A stretch of DNA of 64,000 bases. Origin: Zygaena filipendulae (taxonomy: Eukaryota; Arthropoda; Insecta; Lepidoptera; Zygaenidae). The translations under genes were made by a program, and so were the position numbers. The notes under the pieces were generated by a model that had not been told where the DNA came from, did no database searches, and saw nothing but the letters and a program-made list of their open reading frames with translations. The DNA lies in assembly GCA_907165275.2 (NCBI GenBank), contig OU015662.1:1619501-1683500 (forward strand). The letters run 5' to 3'. Positions 32,031-42,905 of the stretch are shown one piece after another; the stretch's first letter is position 1, and every line of letters begins with the position of its first letter.

Positions 32031-33088
32031 CTCTTCTGTCAGATTCATACAGCACACATCGGCGTAAACAAAAAGAAGGTTACTCCTTGGATTAGTAAAA
32101 TGAGGAGAAAATTTGGGAAATAACGCAGAAAACTCAGAGAAGTGAATAATTTTCGTCCATATGACGAGATACGGAAAAATAGGTACTATTGAAACAAAAA
32201 GATGTTTTTGACCGTAGAAGATTTTAAAATTTACAGTCAACAGAAGAAAAATTTGATAAATTTTGGAAATTTTCCCAAAATTTTTTCCAAATCCGAATTC
32301 ATCGCGCACCGCACGTGATAAAAGTCGTCGACTATTTTTTGAGCACAGAGGTACAATATGACGGGGAATAAAAATCGAAATTCTATTAATTCCATTTAGT
32401 TCGTCAGTTACATATAACATAATATAAATAAATAATATGGATAGATTTGCTTTGAACGTGGAAAAAAGTAGAAGAGTTAGGTACCAACTAGTTTTGGGAA
32501 GTGAAATCACAATAGCTTACTTCCAAGTCTCAAGGATGTTGGATGAAGTTAAAGAAAAGGGATAGAGAAACTACATATATAAGGATAATTGTAAAAACAT
32601 ATATACAGCCAAACGCAGAAACTTCTCCTTTTAAATGAGAAATATACCATACGGCACGTAGTTTCAAACCAGAAAATTTGTTTTAACGAGAAAGAATTGA
32701 CAGATTTTGTGTTTGTTTTACAATAATAGATACAAACTTCCATAGGGGTTCGTTACGAACTAATAATTTATAGAGTTTTAAAAATGAATATTTGTTCGTT
32801 CATTCAGGTTCATTCGTATATTTCTATTCAAATTACGATGAAACTTTGGTGAAAAGCCACAACCTTGCGAAGATTTTTCTAAGGTCTAATTAAAGTAGGT
32901 ACCTATTTAGGTCTTCAGGGGGGGCAATTGCCCCCAGTGCCCCCCCCTGGATCCGCCCCTGGCAGCAAGTCCAGTCACTCACTATTCAATGAGTATTGCT
33001 CTCTCTCTCTCTCAAGCTACGCTCTTTCCATGCTTCATGAACGAATCTTTTGCTCTAAGCAATAATAAACCATTACAATAGTTGTACA

Positions 33089-34621
33089 TTACTTAGTGAA
33101 AACCCAGGATGGTGTCTTATTGCTATCATTTATCTGAACTTTAAGTGACTTCATTTTGTCTCTCACAATATCACATGCAGTCAAAATATCCTTATCTTTT
33201 CGGCTTAAAGCATTGAGCCTCACTTCGTGTCTGAACTCCACTAATGTGTCTATCACTGTGTTTGATATGTTATCCTGTAAAGTATCTTCAAGTTTTAAAC
33301 CAAACTTCTTTAAGACACTCATGATGTATTCAGTTATAAGCAATACAGGTACAGGATAATAGCTTCCTTCAAATTTTATTACTTTATGTGTATTACTTAT
33401 TAAATTTAGCAAAGTATTTACACACGAGGATGTATCGAAATCAGATTTTAATGCATCATTTATTGACTCTTCAACTTTTTGCAAATTATCCAACAGACTA
33501 ACTTTGTAATCACCAACATATTCGTCAGAGTTATTATTGACATATGCAAGGGCATCTTTTATAAAATATTTGAATTTACTCAACACATCTTCAGCTGTTT
33601 TCATCATCTTACTGTCATATTCCATAGGATATCTGTAGTTGGACATGAGACATGCCATTCTGAATGTGTCTGCACTGTAAGATTCTAATAGGTATGGTAT
33701 TGAAATGGTATTTTGCAGTGATTTAGACATTTTTGTATCTCCCTTAGTAAGTAAATGGCCAACGTGAATCCAATAGTTGGCCCATTGTATTGTGTCATGG
33801 AAGGCACAGGATTGTGCCTCTTCATTCTCATGGTGCGGAAACTGTAGGTCAATGCCACCAGCATGGAAGTCTAACTGGGAACCAAATATTTTGCTCACCA
33901 TTGCTGAACACTCAATATGCCACCCTGGTCTGCCTTTACCCCAAGTCGCTTCCCAATAAGGCTCTCCCGGCTTATGTCCCTTCCATAGAGCAAAGTCCAT
34001 TTTATTTTTCTTATCTGATCTAGAAGGCTCACCAGTATCTTGCATTTTCTGTAATTTCCCATAGTTTGGAAACATGCTTGTGTCAAAATATACAGAACCA
34101 TCATGGGTGATATAAGCCATGTGAGAATCAATTAGTTTTTTGATAAAATTCTGAATGGAATTCACATGTTCAGATACACGGCAGATGATTAATGGTTTCT
34201 CAATGTTCAAACTGGACATGTCCTGCCAGAACTCATGTTCATACTGCTTAGCTATTGTTTTGTAATCTGTTTTCGTTTCGTTGGCTCTTTTGATTATCTT
34301 ATCATCAATGTCTGTTACACCCATGGCGGTAATGAGTTTTATATTGAAGAAGTTTTTTAGGATCCTTTGGATGATGTCTAGCTTTACATAGCAGCTGGCG
34401 TGGCCTATGTGTGCGGAGTCGTAGACGGTGGGACCGCAGGAGTACCAAGTGGCGACATGGGGGTCATTAAGTATCACCGGCACTCTCTGGTCGGCGACGC
34501 AGTTATATATATAAATCGCAGTCGGATTCCCATTTGGCATCAGCCATTTGGTTTCTTTATAAGGTTTTAGACTACATACGTGTGAGAGTCTTCGAGCGAG
34601 CACTGGTAAAGTAACGCGCAT
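33089..34621 (-). CDS. CARS2: Cysteinyl-tRNA synthetase, mitochondrial (CARS2)
   Basis: One uninterrupted exon of 510 codons. It is a class I synthetase that charges mitochondrial tRNA-Cys. CGPTVYDSAHIGHAS at 62-76 holds the first zinc cysteine (62) and the HIGH motif (71-74); WHIECSAM gives the next cysteine (238), FPHHENE (261-267) the remaining zinc ligands, and TKMSKSLQN the KMSKS loop (297-301). GVTDIDDKI and FHAGGIDLQ are also typical. The first roughly 25 residues are Arg/Lys-rich with no acidic residue until residue 23, fitting a matrix-targeting peptide. Length and the lack of the long eukaryotic cytosolic insertions point to the organellar enzyme. No frame damage is seen. The absence of introns is noteworthy among spliced neighbours but the ORF is intact, so it need not be a retrocopy. 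Confidence 0.97.
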   Translation of the reverse strand: MRVTLPVLARRLSHVCSLKPYKETKWLMPNGNPTAIYIYNCVADQRVPVILNDPHVATWYSCGPTVYDSAHIGHASCYVKLDIIQRILKNFFNIKLITAMGVTDIDDKIIKRANETKTDYKTIAKQYEHEFWQDMSSLNIEKPLIICRVSEHVNSIQNFIKKLIDSHMAYITHDGSVYFDTSMFPNYGKLQKMQDTGEPSRSDKKNKMDFALWKGHKPGEPYWEATWGKGRPGWHIECSAMVSKIFGSQLDFHAGGIDLQFPHHENEEAQSCAFHDTIQWANYWIHVGHLLTKGDTKMSKSLQNTISIPYLLESYSADTFRMACLMSNYRYPMEYDSKMMKTAEDVLSKFKYFIKDALAYVNNNSDEYVGDYKVSLLDNLQKVEESINDALKSDFDTSSCVNTLLNLISNTHKVIKFEGSYYPVPVLLITEYIMSVLKKFGLKLEDTLQDNISNTVIDTLVEFRHEVRLNALSRKDKDILTACDIVRDKMKSLKVQINDSNKTPSWVFTK

Positions 34622-35412
34622 TTTTAATATATTAATACACGGGAAAATGCTTCTTGCTTTAGTTTTTTATAGCTCTCTGCTCTGTAGCCTGTAGTCCAAT
34701 TACTATTTACTAATCTACCTTGGACAGAAAGACTTCCGGTCTCTCTTATAATGACAGATGAGCTGTTTCACAAATCTCGAGATTATATTCTATATTTAGG
34801 GCGTCTATCAATATTATTCTGTCAATGATATAATCAGCAATAAAATATCTTGTACTTCTAACGATACAATGGCCCACTTTTGTAAATTAAATTCTAGTTT
34901 AAATTGTTAAGGTTTGAGAAAAGTCAACATCCTCCAGTTCCAACAGCTGATCAATGTCATGATCAGAGGTCATGATGTCATCAGTCATGTCATTTGTCAA
35001 AATGTCAATTTTTTCATCAAATTGTTGTCAAATGTCAATTGTAATCGATCATTTAATTTTTCTTTTTTGGACTTTCGCATTTAATGCATTCAGTTAGTTT
35101 CAAGCGGTTTAGTTTAGTTTCTAAGCGGTTGTCCCAAATTTCACATACTTATTTAGATGTAATTCCTGCTATAGTAGGTACTTGTTACTGTATGACTTTT
35201 TTATTTTTTTATCACTTGATGAAATATTATTTCATTAAAGTCATAAAAAATACCAATACCCGTAATAAAGTACTTACTAGAGTTGAGACGCCCGCGCATT
35301 TGCTTTCCTTCCTTCCCTTTAAGTGGTAAAAACAAAGAAAGATATTTGAACTGGCTGTATGGACTTAGATTACTTTGCCTTCTCCAAAAAGGAGTATAAA
35401 AATATAAAATTA
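34622..35412. other. Region upstream of CARS2
   Basis: Must contain the CARS2 promoter on the minus strand, but no core element is clear. At 34920-35060 there are repeated 'atcagaggtcatgatgtcat' / 'aaatgtcaatt' words. A family F MITE fragment lies at 35299-35400. Confidence 0.4.
35299..35400 (+). mobile_element. MITE family F fragment
   Basis: 'tgaactggctgtatggactt' and 'ctttgccttctccaaaaagg' match the right end of the 18056-18379 copy. Confidence 0.5.
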
Positions 35413-35476
35413 CTAGCTGTGCCCCGCGGTTTCACCCGCGGTAATTTCGGAGTTCCCGCGGGAATTCCGAGATTTA
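35413..35476 (-). mobile_element. Helitron-type relic, reverse, 3' end only
   Basis: CTAG at 35413-35416 followed by a perfect hairpin 'ccgcggtttcacccgcgg' and 'gcgggaattccgagat', then unrelated sequence. Confidence 0.65.
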
Positions 35477-35561
35477 AATAAAATACATATTTAAGATTAA
35501 ACGAGGGTCGAATTGAAGACCTCGATACAAAATTCATGCCTAATAAAAATATATAGGTAAA

Positions 35562-35733
35562 CTAGTTGTGGCCCGCGGTTTCACCCGCGTTAATTTCAGA
35601 GTTCCCGCGGGAATTTCGAGATAAAAAGTACCCTATGTCCTTCTCTGTACCCCTGACAACGTGTATGCCAAATTCCATCCAAACATCCAAACATCCACAC
35701 TTTCACATTTATAATATTACTTACTTAGTAGGA
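35562..35733 (-). mobile_element. Helitron-type element, reverse
   Basis: CTAG at 35562-35565, hairpin, 'gataaaaagtaccctatgtc', 'cccctgacaacgtgtatgcc', ending with 'cacatttataatatta'. It lies 85 bp from the truncated copy at 35413-35476 in the same orientation. Confidence 0.7.
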
Positions 35734-36316
35734 TTACGAATAACATTCTGAAACATGTTATGTTATATAGTCTGTACACACCAGGCTGTCGCAACTTCCA
35801 TACTTCAGAAAAAATGTATGGATTGTGTCCAAGTTGAAATGGTGGCATTCGGTCTTCTCGCTCTATAGACTATGGCAATGTCAGTCAGTACTCAGTCGCT
35901 GTCTTAGCGGTAAAAATTTTGGCGCCTGGTTCAATTGAAAGAAAAATTTATTGTTATTGTGTTATTATTTGTTAATTTAATAGTATTTCAGTGTTTTTTT
36001 TAGTTTAGTACGTTTGTTTTGTCTTGTAAGTGAACCATCGAATAAGATGTCTTATAAAACGTGTGAATTTGCGGAGTAAAATCGAAGAATGAAAATGGTG
36101 TAAAAAGAACTTTTCTTTCAAGATTTCCTCTTGATCCAGTCCGGTACGTAAATTTTATTCAATTTATAGTTGTTTTTATTCTTATTCAGTGCTTAAAATA
36201 ACAAAAATAGTGTTTTGTAAATTTATTATGTGATTTGAAAGAATACCATGTAAATAGTGCGGAAAATACATATACAGATTTTTAACACAACACAGGCTTG
36301 CACTTAACGGCTACTC
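35734..36316. other. Gene-less stretch
   Basis: No supported gene. Very short frames follow several ATGs near 36047-36110 and stop at once. Confidence 0.35.
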
Positions 36317-36904
36317 TTATACTACTACACAGTACACAGGCCCTACGGGGTTCGCGGTCGCTACGGTCGGACGGGCGGTCGGGAATCGGGGCAGGAAGGC
36401 GGTAGCGGAAGGGGCTGTGTGCTTGAGGTCGGTCGGTGAGTAGGCGTGGGTGAGTATCGTCCCGGGGGCGGCGGGCAGATGCGGCGCAGGGCGTCGGGGC
36501 GCCCTGGCGCAGACTGTCCGTCGTCCGCGGGGCCGGCGTGGCTGTCTGGGTTCGCCCCGGGGCGGCGGGCAGGTGCAGCGTAGGGCGTCGAGGCGCCCTG
36601 GCGCAAACTGTCCGTCACCGTCGGAGCTGGTGCGAGTAGCTGAATACCCCTCGGGGCGCGTGTAGGTGAGTGGTATCCCCCCGGGGTGGCGGCCGGGCGC
36701 AGCGTAGGGTGCCGGGGCTCCCTGGCGCAAACCGTCCGTCGCCGTCGGGGCGTGTGTAGGTGAGATAATTCCCGCGGGGCGGCGGCCGGGTGCAGCGTAG
36801 GGTGCCGGGGCCCCCTGGCGCAAACCGTCCGTCACCGTCGGGGCGTGTGTGGGTGTTGTTTTGGACGGGTCTGTGGGGTCTGGACGGAAGGAAGTTGTCG
36901 CCAT
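36317..36904 (-). CDS. GC-rich repeat-coded Pro/Thr/Ala-rich reading frame, doubtful gene
   Basis: ATG 36904 opens MATTSFRPDPTDPSK followed by imperfect repeats of a unit containing TDGLRQGAPAPYAAPGR, then Arg/Pro-rich sequence to a stop at 36317 (195 codons). The DNA is a minisatellite: the word 'ctggcgca(a/g)actgtccgtc' recurs at about 36504, 36598, 36722 and 36815. Low-complexity GC-rich DNA often keeps long frames open by chance, and other frames are open here too. No domain or splice context is seen. It may be a repeat-derived frame from a transposon. Confidence 0.2.
   Translation of the reverse strand: MATTSFRPDPTDPSKTTPTHAPTVTDGLRQGAPAPYAAPGRRPAGIISPTHAPTATDGLRQGAPAPYAAPGRHPGGIPLTYTRPEGYSATRTSSDGDGQFAPGRLDALRCTCPPPRGEPRQPRRPRGRRTVCARAPRRPAPHLPAAPGTILTHAYSPTDLKHTAPSATAFLPRFPTARPTVATANPVGPVYCVVV
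36440..36850. repeat. GC-rich minisatellite, about four units
   Basis: Units of roughly 94, 124 and 93 bp share 'ggcgggcaggtgcagcgtag' and 'gcaaaccgtccgtc' words. GC content is far above the flanks. Confidence 0.75.
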
Positions 36905-36960
36905 TCTATATAATATATAATTAGTTAAGAGGTAGCGAAAATTCCCTGACGAATAGTACA

Positions 36961-37700
36961 ATTACTTTTGATTTACTTGCATATGGGAATGTAAGCGAAG
37001 GATTGTGACTCATACCTGATTGATTATGTTAAGCTCGATGTGTGACATCCAGGGTGCAGTCCAGAGGTCCTGCTTCTCAACATCTGCTTTGCCGCCGCCA
37101 TCACTACCATCTGTTGAGTTATATATAGTATGACTCCTACTGCTTGGAGCTACATGAGTACCCTAGGCCTAACTTGATCATTATATCATTATCATTATCA
37201 TGCGTTAGTTGACCTTTTATCATGAGCATCATTATGTCCTTTGTTGGACAATACCTAGTGCTATGGCACCACGATAAGCTTCCTTATCCCATCGTGCTTG
37301 TTGTACAGTACCTAGTGCTATGGCACCACGATAGGCATCCTTATCCCATCGTGCTCGCCCTTGTATCTGTTCGATACAGGCCTGAGTTGGTGTTCATACC
37401 CCGGGGTGCATAGTATGCTAGCAAGGCTCATTATTAAGGCTAAGCGTTCATCGCCTTCTGGTTCACCCTTCTAACCAGATAGCCAGTAAACTTCCTATGC
37501 CGTAACAAGAATTAGAGCAACATTCATTTAGTAACATGGCCAACGTCTCTAGTTCGAGACTACCTACATCATTACATACATTTACTTAACATAATTTATA
37601 CATGCATTAAACCTAAGGTACTCAGCTTTGGTTACATCGCTGCACGATATGACTGCTATTCCAACTGCACTATTGCTTGAAGTGACACTGATTCTAATAT
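36961..37700. other. Gene-less stretch with a 59-bp direct duplication
   Basis: At about 37250-37308 and 37309-37367 the words 'cctagtgctatggcaccacg' and 'cttatcccatcgtgct' occur twice in tandem. Nothing else is recognised. Confidence 0.5.
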
Positions 37701-37849
37701 GAATAATACTGTCTGTAATTACAAAGTGAACTTAAACGAGTTAGAAGTCATACCCGCATTGGCGCGACGATGTTCCATTCAAACTATGACAGATAGGCAG
37801 AAATGGCGGCAAACTTACCAAAGTGTCTTAGTGTTGCTATGTACAATAT

Positions 37850-38290
37850 TTACAATTCGCGAATGTCGCGACAGAAGTCGGGAGTTCGCCACACTAGTGA
37901 GTCCGCTAAGCGTGGGGCGTCGCCAGACGGCGCGTGAGCGGCGTCTGGGTAGGCCGACAGAATGCGGGCACACTAGCGAGCGAGGATAGGTGTCGGACGA
38001 GGTATGTGCGGAGGCGGAAGCGGATGGTCACTATACCGCTGAGTTCAGGCGCCGCTGTACACGTACGCTCTGTGGAGAGGCGCAGGGCGCACGTGCATGC
38101 AGCGCGGGAACCCGTCGGCAAGTGTCCTTTGTCGGGCCGGCTGGCACGGCTTATATAATCGCGGTAGCGGGGCGCGGGCGGCGCGGCGTACGCAGCGCAT
38201 GTAACGGGGCTGTTGCCATGCGCTTGGCGTATGCGTGTGCGCCTTAGGCGCGGGATGAGGGAGCGGGCACGCGGGAGTGTGTCCGCTTCC
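37850..38290. other. CpG-rich block of unknown nature
   Basis: Strongly enriched in CG compared with the AT-rich flanks. It contains a TATAAT-like 'gcttatataatcgcgg' at about 38149 and an inverted word pair 'cgccagacg' / 'cgtctggg' at 37921-37948. Several frames are open but none is supported. It could be a CpG-rich promoter, for example for COA5 1 kb downstream, or part of a transposon with the 36.3-36.9 kb block. Confidence 0.3.
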
Positions 38291-39245
38291 TTACAATAGT
38301 TTTAAACTATGGGCAAAGTTGTATGTTTAAGTGTTCTCCCTGAGCTGGACACTTGATTTTTTGCAAGAATCAGTTGCTTACTCAGGAGTCAGGGTAGGTA
38401 CATAAAATTGCAGCTAGCCGATACTGGTAATCAACCTAACGATTTGTTTATGCTACATTGTCATTCGATTTTATTTTCTTGAATTTAGAATTTTTTGATT
38501 TATTCCAGTAATCGAGTGACCGGTTGACAAAAAGAAACCTTGGAAAACACCCACGCGCAGGAAGAAAAACCGTGACCCGTATTAGTCAAATAGTCAACTT
38601 GACCATGTTCCACAAGACGGTGTTTCAATAAATACAAAAAAATACCTTTTTCAAATAAATGTTGTGTCTATATTTGTGTAAATGTGTGTCCCAACCAGCT
38701 ACTTTCTTTATTTGAGGCAGCTGAAAAAGGCACCAATGATGGCTTACATTAAGTTCAATATTAACCGACAGCAATTAAACCGTCACTGGTGCTTTTTTCT
38801 GTAGCTATAAAATAATAAAAAAACTATGAAGAACCGTAGTAGTCCTGATTTTTTATCGATATCGATATGACGACCATTCGCTATAAGCAGAACAGCACTA
38901 TTTGTGTGGGAATCGGCCATGATTGCTAGGGCAAAAATTTTGACAATTCGCGTCATTCCATTTCACAGTATGGGAGTCCCATATCTTAAAACGTAGTGAT
39001 TATATGATCTTTGGTACACACCTATTTTCTTATTCGTCTGTGGTAATCTGCTGTTTAGTGTTTGGAATTTTGGATTTTGGAAGTTACGTCTTACGAGCTA
39101 CGATTTATTGGATTTGGTTAATTATTTTGGTTTGTGTTCGGGAATCGGACAGATTCTCTATCTTGTCTGACTTTAAAATATTTCACTTTGTTTTGTCGTT
39201 CATTACTAATTTTTAATAAATAAAATTTGAACTTCAACTAGTACA

Positions 39246-40668
39246 ATGGTTACATTTGGGCCGGATGAAGTGGGTTTGGCTGATCAATCACCGTGCGCCG
39301 GTATCAGAGCTGATCTTAAAATGTGTTTATTGAAGAGTGATTGTTGTAGAAAGGTGGGTTAAACTATAGATAAAATATGAGACCTCTTACCGCCGCACTC
39401 AGAGTCGACTTTAATGATTACTTAGTTAGGTAAAGATTTTTAAAACGAAAATGCCGCAATCAGACAAGTTAAATAAATTAATGTTAGTTGGCATTTAACT
39501 AATTAAGTTACATCTCATTAAATGCCAATTAACATTAATTTACTGAACGTCTCTGATTGCGGCAGTTCGGTTTTAAAAACCTATACTTAACTAAGTAATC
39601 ATTAAAGTCGACTCTGAGTGCGGCCGTTAAATTCATTTTATTCGATTACCATCTTAAAACTTGTTGCCTAATTATTGTAAACCTAAAACTAAAATGCTTT
39701 GACTTTTATCTGCATATGATGTATGATAAATGGATCAAATTTGATGTGGTTAATCTTCGACCAAAATAAATACTTTTTATTCTGGTTGAAGTGGTTAATA
39801 ATTAAATTTATGTGACATAACAATTCAGCATAGTGGTTAAAATATTCTCTTTGAACTCTATTCAATACATTGTAAAACTTTTACCTGGCAGGATAAAAAG
39901 ACTCCGAAGGAATGTCTCAAAGACGGTCTTGTATCTGATGAATGCCTACAGTTGCGGCAAATTTTCTTTGAATGTAAGAGATCATTGGTAAGTAATATTT
40001 GAACTACAGATGACAATGCTTATTGAATTTTATAATTATAACTACATTCTAATCAACTAGTTTAGTTACTTAATTGCACTTCAGGACCAGTGTGTTCAGA
40101 TTTAGCAGAATTATGTTGTTATGGCAGGCTTTTATCACATTTAAACCCAAACACCGGGTGGATATAGACTAACCACAATTGCAACAAATCACAGCGACAA
40201 ATTGCCAACCAGATTGCACTGTGAGTAGGCCCTATTATTGCTGCTATAATCACATAACTCTGCCAAGTCTGTTCAGGACAGCAGTTTTTGTCTCAAGATG
40301 AACAATGATGGATAGATAGATATAATATGTGTAGTATATACCACATTTGCTTGGTTTCCACGACACAAGCTTATAGCTTAGTGTGGGATCAAGTAGATCT
40401 GTGTGTTGTGAAGTGAATTATTATTATTTATTATAATATTATATGAGATAAAAAATTCTTTACCACTTACCAAAAATAGCTATGAAAAATAAATATACAG
40501 GAATGACTTAGATTAAAACCAAAAAGGAAGGATTAGATTAGGTTAGCTAATAAGCTTGTCAATATTGGCCCTCATAAAATATCACCTCCACCATTAATTT
40601 CATATTATCCTACATTTATTTTGCAGCTCGACAATAGGAGACGATTTCGTGGGCATAAAGGCTATTGA
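39246..40668 (+). CDS. COA5: Cytochrome c oxidase assembly factor 5 (COA5/PET191)
   Basis: Three small exons: 39246-39353 (36 codons), 39892-39987 (32), 40627-40668 (13 plus stop). All are GT-AG and phase 0, 81 residues in total. Family hallmarks: CAGIRADLKMC (Cys 17 and 27, CX9C) with Cys 33/34, then CLQLRQIFFECKRS (Cys 54 and 64, CX9C), and the C-terminus LDNRRRFRGHKGY, almost identical to animal COA5. Twin CX9C proteins of this kind are oxidised and retained in the mitochondrial intermembrane space by the MIA40 route, where COA5 helps assemble complex IV. The exons are too short to show up as ordinary open frames. Intron 1 holds a 244-bp palindromic MITE. The N-terminus (MVTFGPDEVGLADQ) is diverged from vertebrates, as usual. 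Confidence 0.96.
39387..39630. mobile_element. Hairpin MITE in COA5 intron 1
   Basis: A near full-length palindrome. Outer arms are 'gcactcagagtcgactttaa' / 'ttaaagtcgactctgagtgc', middle arms 'tgccgcaatcagac' / 'ctgattgcggca', inner arms 'aattaatgttagttggca' / 'tgccaattaacattaatt'. The whole 244 bp can fold into one stem. Confidence 0.85.
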
Positions 40669-40699
40669 TACAAGATTGTGAAATTCGTTTTAGAAGACC

Positions 40700-42500
40700 A
40701 ATTGTAAATTGTAAGTTAAAACACCAAAAACAACTATATAAAGTATTGTGCACAATTTTAGCTAAAGGACATGTTATGTAATAATTTTAATAACAAATAA
40801 TAATAAGCATAGTATTTGTTATAAAAACTCTGTTGTTATTACCTAGATGATAGGATTAAAAGAAAAACATACTTTGATTTAATTGTTTTATTATAAAAAT
40901 ATGTAATTGAAATTCAATTTAATTCTATTTAATTAGATACTAATAAATATTTGGAGCATCCTTTTTATGCTTACTAAGCTAAGCTTTGCAAATAAAGAAT
41001 ACTTTTTATTATTCAAATTTTAACAATTTTCACATATTTTAGTATCATTTTTAATTGCTATCATTAAAATTTTTTTAGTTTTTTTTTTAATTCTTATAAA
41101 TAAATGGCAGTACAAACTGTCCATAATAACTAGTAAGTAATATTTTATAACAAATACCTAGGTAAAATAATTATGTTAGATAACAATAAAATTATTGAAA
41201 TACAGGGATTTTGCAATTTAGTTTTATGAAACAAATACATAAGACCGTTTGGATACAGAGATAACACAAAATATGTACTAACAGACAAAAAAATTATACA
41301 TATTACATCAACATTGCCAGTCTCAATCTAAAATGAATTATAAATAAATAAATTAAAAAAAAGTAGGTAAATAAGTTTTGGAAGAAAATATACCTACATA
41401 AAACAACTGAAGTTTAGTTTTATAAATAATAGTAAGTAACAAACTGCCAAACTAGTAGGTACCTAAACAAAACACAAAATTTATTTTATTTTTATTGTTT
41501 TTAAAAAAAAGTTTTATTAAATTCTAATGTTTTAAGAGTATCTATCTACTAAGTACATACCAATTTGTGCATTTGCTGGCATTCAAGCAAGTAAAAGGGA
41601 GAATTAATCTACCTAATATTAACTTTAGATATTCACTTAAAGACATTTTGTCAAATATGTTACTTATTTTACCATCGACATTTTTTGATTCCATGAAAAT
41701 CCAGCTTTTAAATTACAAGTTTCTATACTCTATAATAATTTATACTAATGAAACTATTAACTAAGTCACAATTTGTGTAATTTTATAATTATATAATATT
41801 AAATAGTGCATGAGTAGAACTTTAAAAATAGTAATTTATTGTCTCATGCTAGAGATTTAGGGGTTGTCCCAGTGCATGCAGAGAACCATGGAAACCGCTT
41901 TTAACATAAACTACCTGCGTCATTTTGATCCAAAAACTTAAATAGCAAAACAGCACAGTTCAAAAAGGTCAAATTTAAGTTCAAAAAATTGTTTATTACT
42001 TTAGGATCGGTTGGTGCAATCACTTATTATCATCAGTAGGTTTTTGTCGAGTTCCCAATGTAGGTACGTACGATAATTTGACAATTAAAACTCAACCTTA
42101 TTTCATTGACTTTTGAGTTCGATGTATCTACTAAACTCGTTCGAGTGATTGGGTACATTTGTACGCTGGGTCAATTTCTAGTCCAAAATGCGTGTTCCAT
42201 GTTTCTTCGTTCACTGACCGCCTACGACCTAGATTTAAAGCCTACAAAATGGTATAATTTATATGTGAGAATAAAGGTATGGCTTCTATTAGGTACTTTA
42301 CTCTCATGATACACAATGGTTGAACACGTCACTATCTGTAGCTCGACAACAAGTAACTTCGACTATGGGCAAGTTCGTATAGACCCCTCCGTCTTGCGAT
42401 TTAAGATATTTAAGTATGCGATTCCTTCTTAGTCAAAAATCAGTATTTACTACCTATCGATTTCTTTTTAAATGAAATACAGATAAAATATAACATGATT
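40700..42500. other. Gene-less AT-rich stretch
   Basis: Contains the COA5 3' UTR (possible AATAAA at 40990) and otherwise nothing I can identify. Frames at 41567-41764 and 42106-42309 are unsupported. Confidence 0.45.
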
Positions 42501-42554
42501 TTTATAGCGGGTGGCAGTATTTTCACTCCTGTATACCTACAGCTTAATAATAAT

Positions 42555-42726
42555 CAGGCGCGGATCCAGGATTTGGTTTTCAATTTTGGTTGCAGTGAAA
42601 TTTTTCAAATTTACAGGGACAGAGATTTTTATAAGGTCAGACCTCAGGATCAGACTAAAGTACCAAAAGGCCTCAGGGGGGGCAAATGCACCCACTGCCC
42701 TCCCCTCCCCCATAAATCCACGCCTG
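42555..42726. mobile_element. Short deleted hAT derivative, 172 bp
   Basis: The left end CAGGCGCGGATCCAGGATTT and the right end ATAAATCCACGCCTG match the termini of the 29939-32961 element. The inner 'ggttgcagtgaaatttttc' and 'cctcaggggggg' match its subterminal parts, with almost everything between deleted. Flanks agree at 6 of 8 positions, so the target duplication has decayed. Confidence 0.75.
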
Positions 42727-42839
42727 TTAATAACAGTTATTAACTACTTAAATACTTTTTTGTAATTAAATATTCATAGGATAATAATACCAAACAACCA
42801 CATTCAGTGTAAAAAGAATGTTATCACATATTATATGTT

Positions 42840-42905
42840 TGCCTCGAACACGGGATCGAACCCGCAACACCTGAAGTAGTAGTCCGTGGTCCCTGGGACC
42901 ATCTC
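42840..42905 (-). repeat. tRNA-like fragment, possible SINE head
   Basis: On the minus strand 'gcgggttcgatcccgtg' is a good B-box stem-loop, as in a tRNA T-arm. No convincing A box, anticodon arm or acceptor stem is seen, so this is not a functional tRNA. A tRNA-derived SINE relic is the likeliest reading. Confidence 0.35.

Larger units (their letters stand above)
29939..32961. mobile_element. Non-autonomous hAT-type DNA transposon, 3,023 bp
   Basis: The termini CAGGGGCGGATCCAGG (left) and CCTGGATCCGCCCCTG (right) are perfect inverted repeats of 16 bp. The 8-bp target duplication GCAGCAAG is perfect (29931-29938 and 32962-32969). CAGGGG termini with an 8-bp duplication are typical of hAT elements. 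No transposase is present; the longest frame (32028-32510, minus) has no hAT motif. Other repeats are nested inside (30118-31165 and a retroelement-like 3' tail near 31990-32030). Confidence 0.9.

Noticed and set aside
32028..32510. 160-codon minus-strand frame inside the hAT element as a transposase
   Set aside because: No RNase H-like catalytic or dimerisation motif of hAT transposases is visible, and the composition is that of AT-rich non-coding DNA.
42840..42905. A tRNA gene on the minus strand
   Set aside because: Only a T-arm/B-box is present; no acceptor stem, A box or anticodon arm could be drawn.
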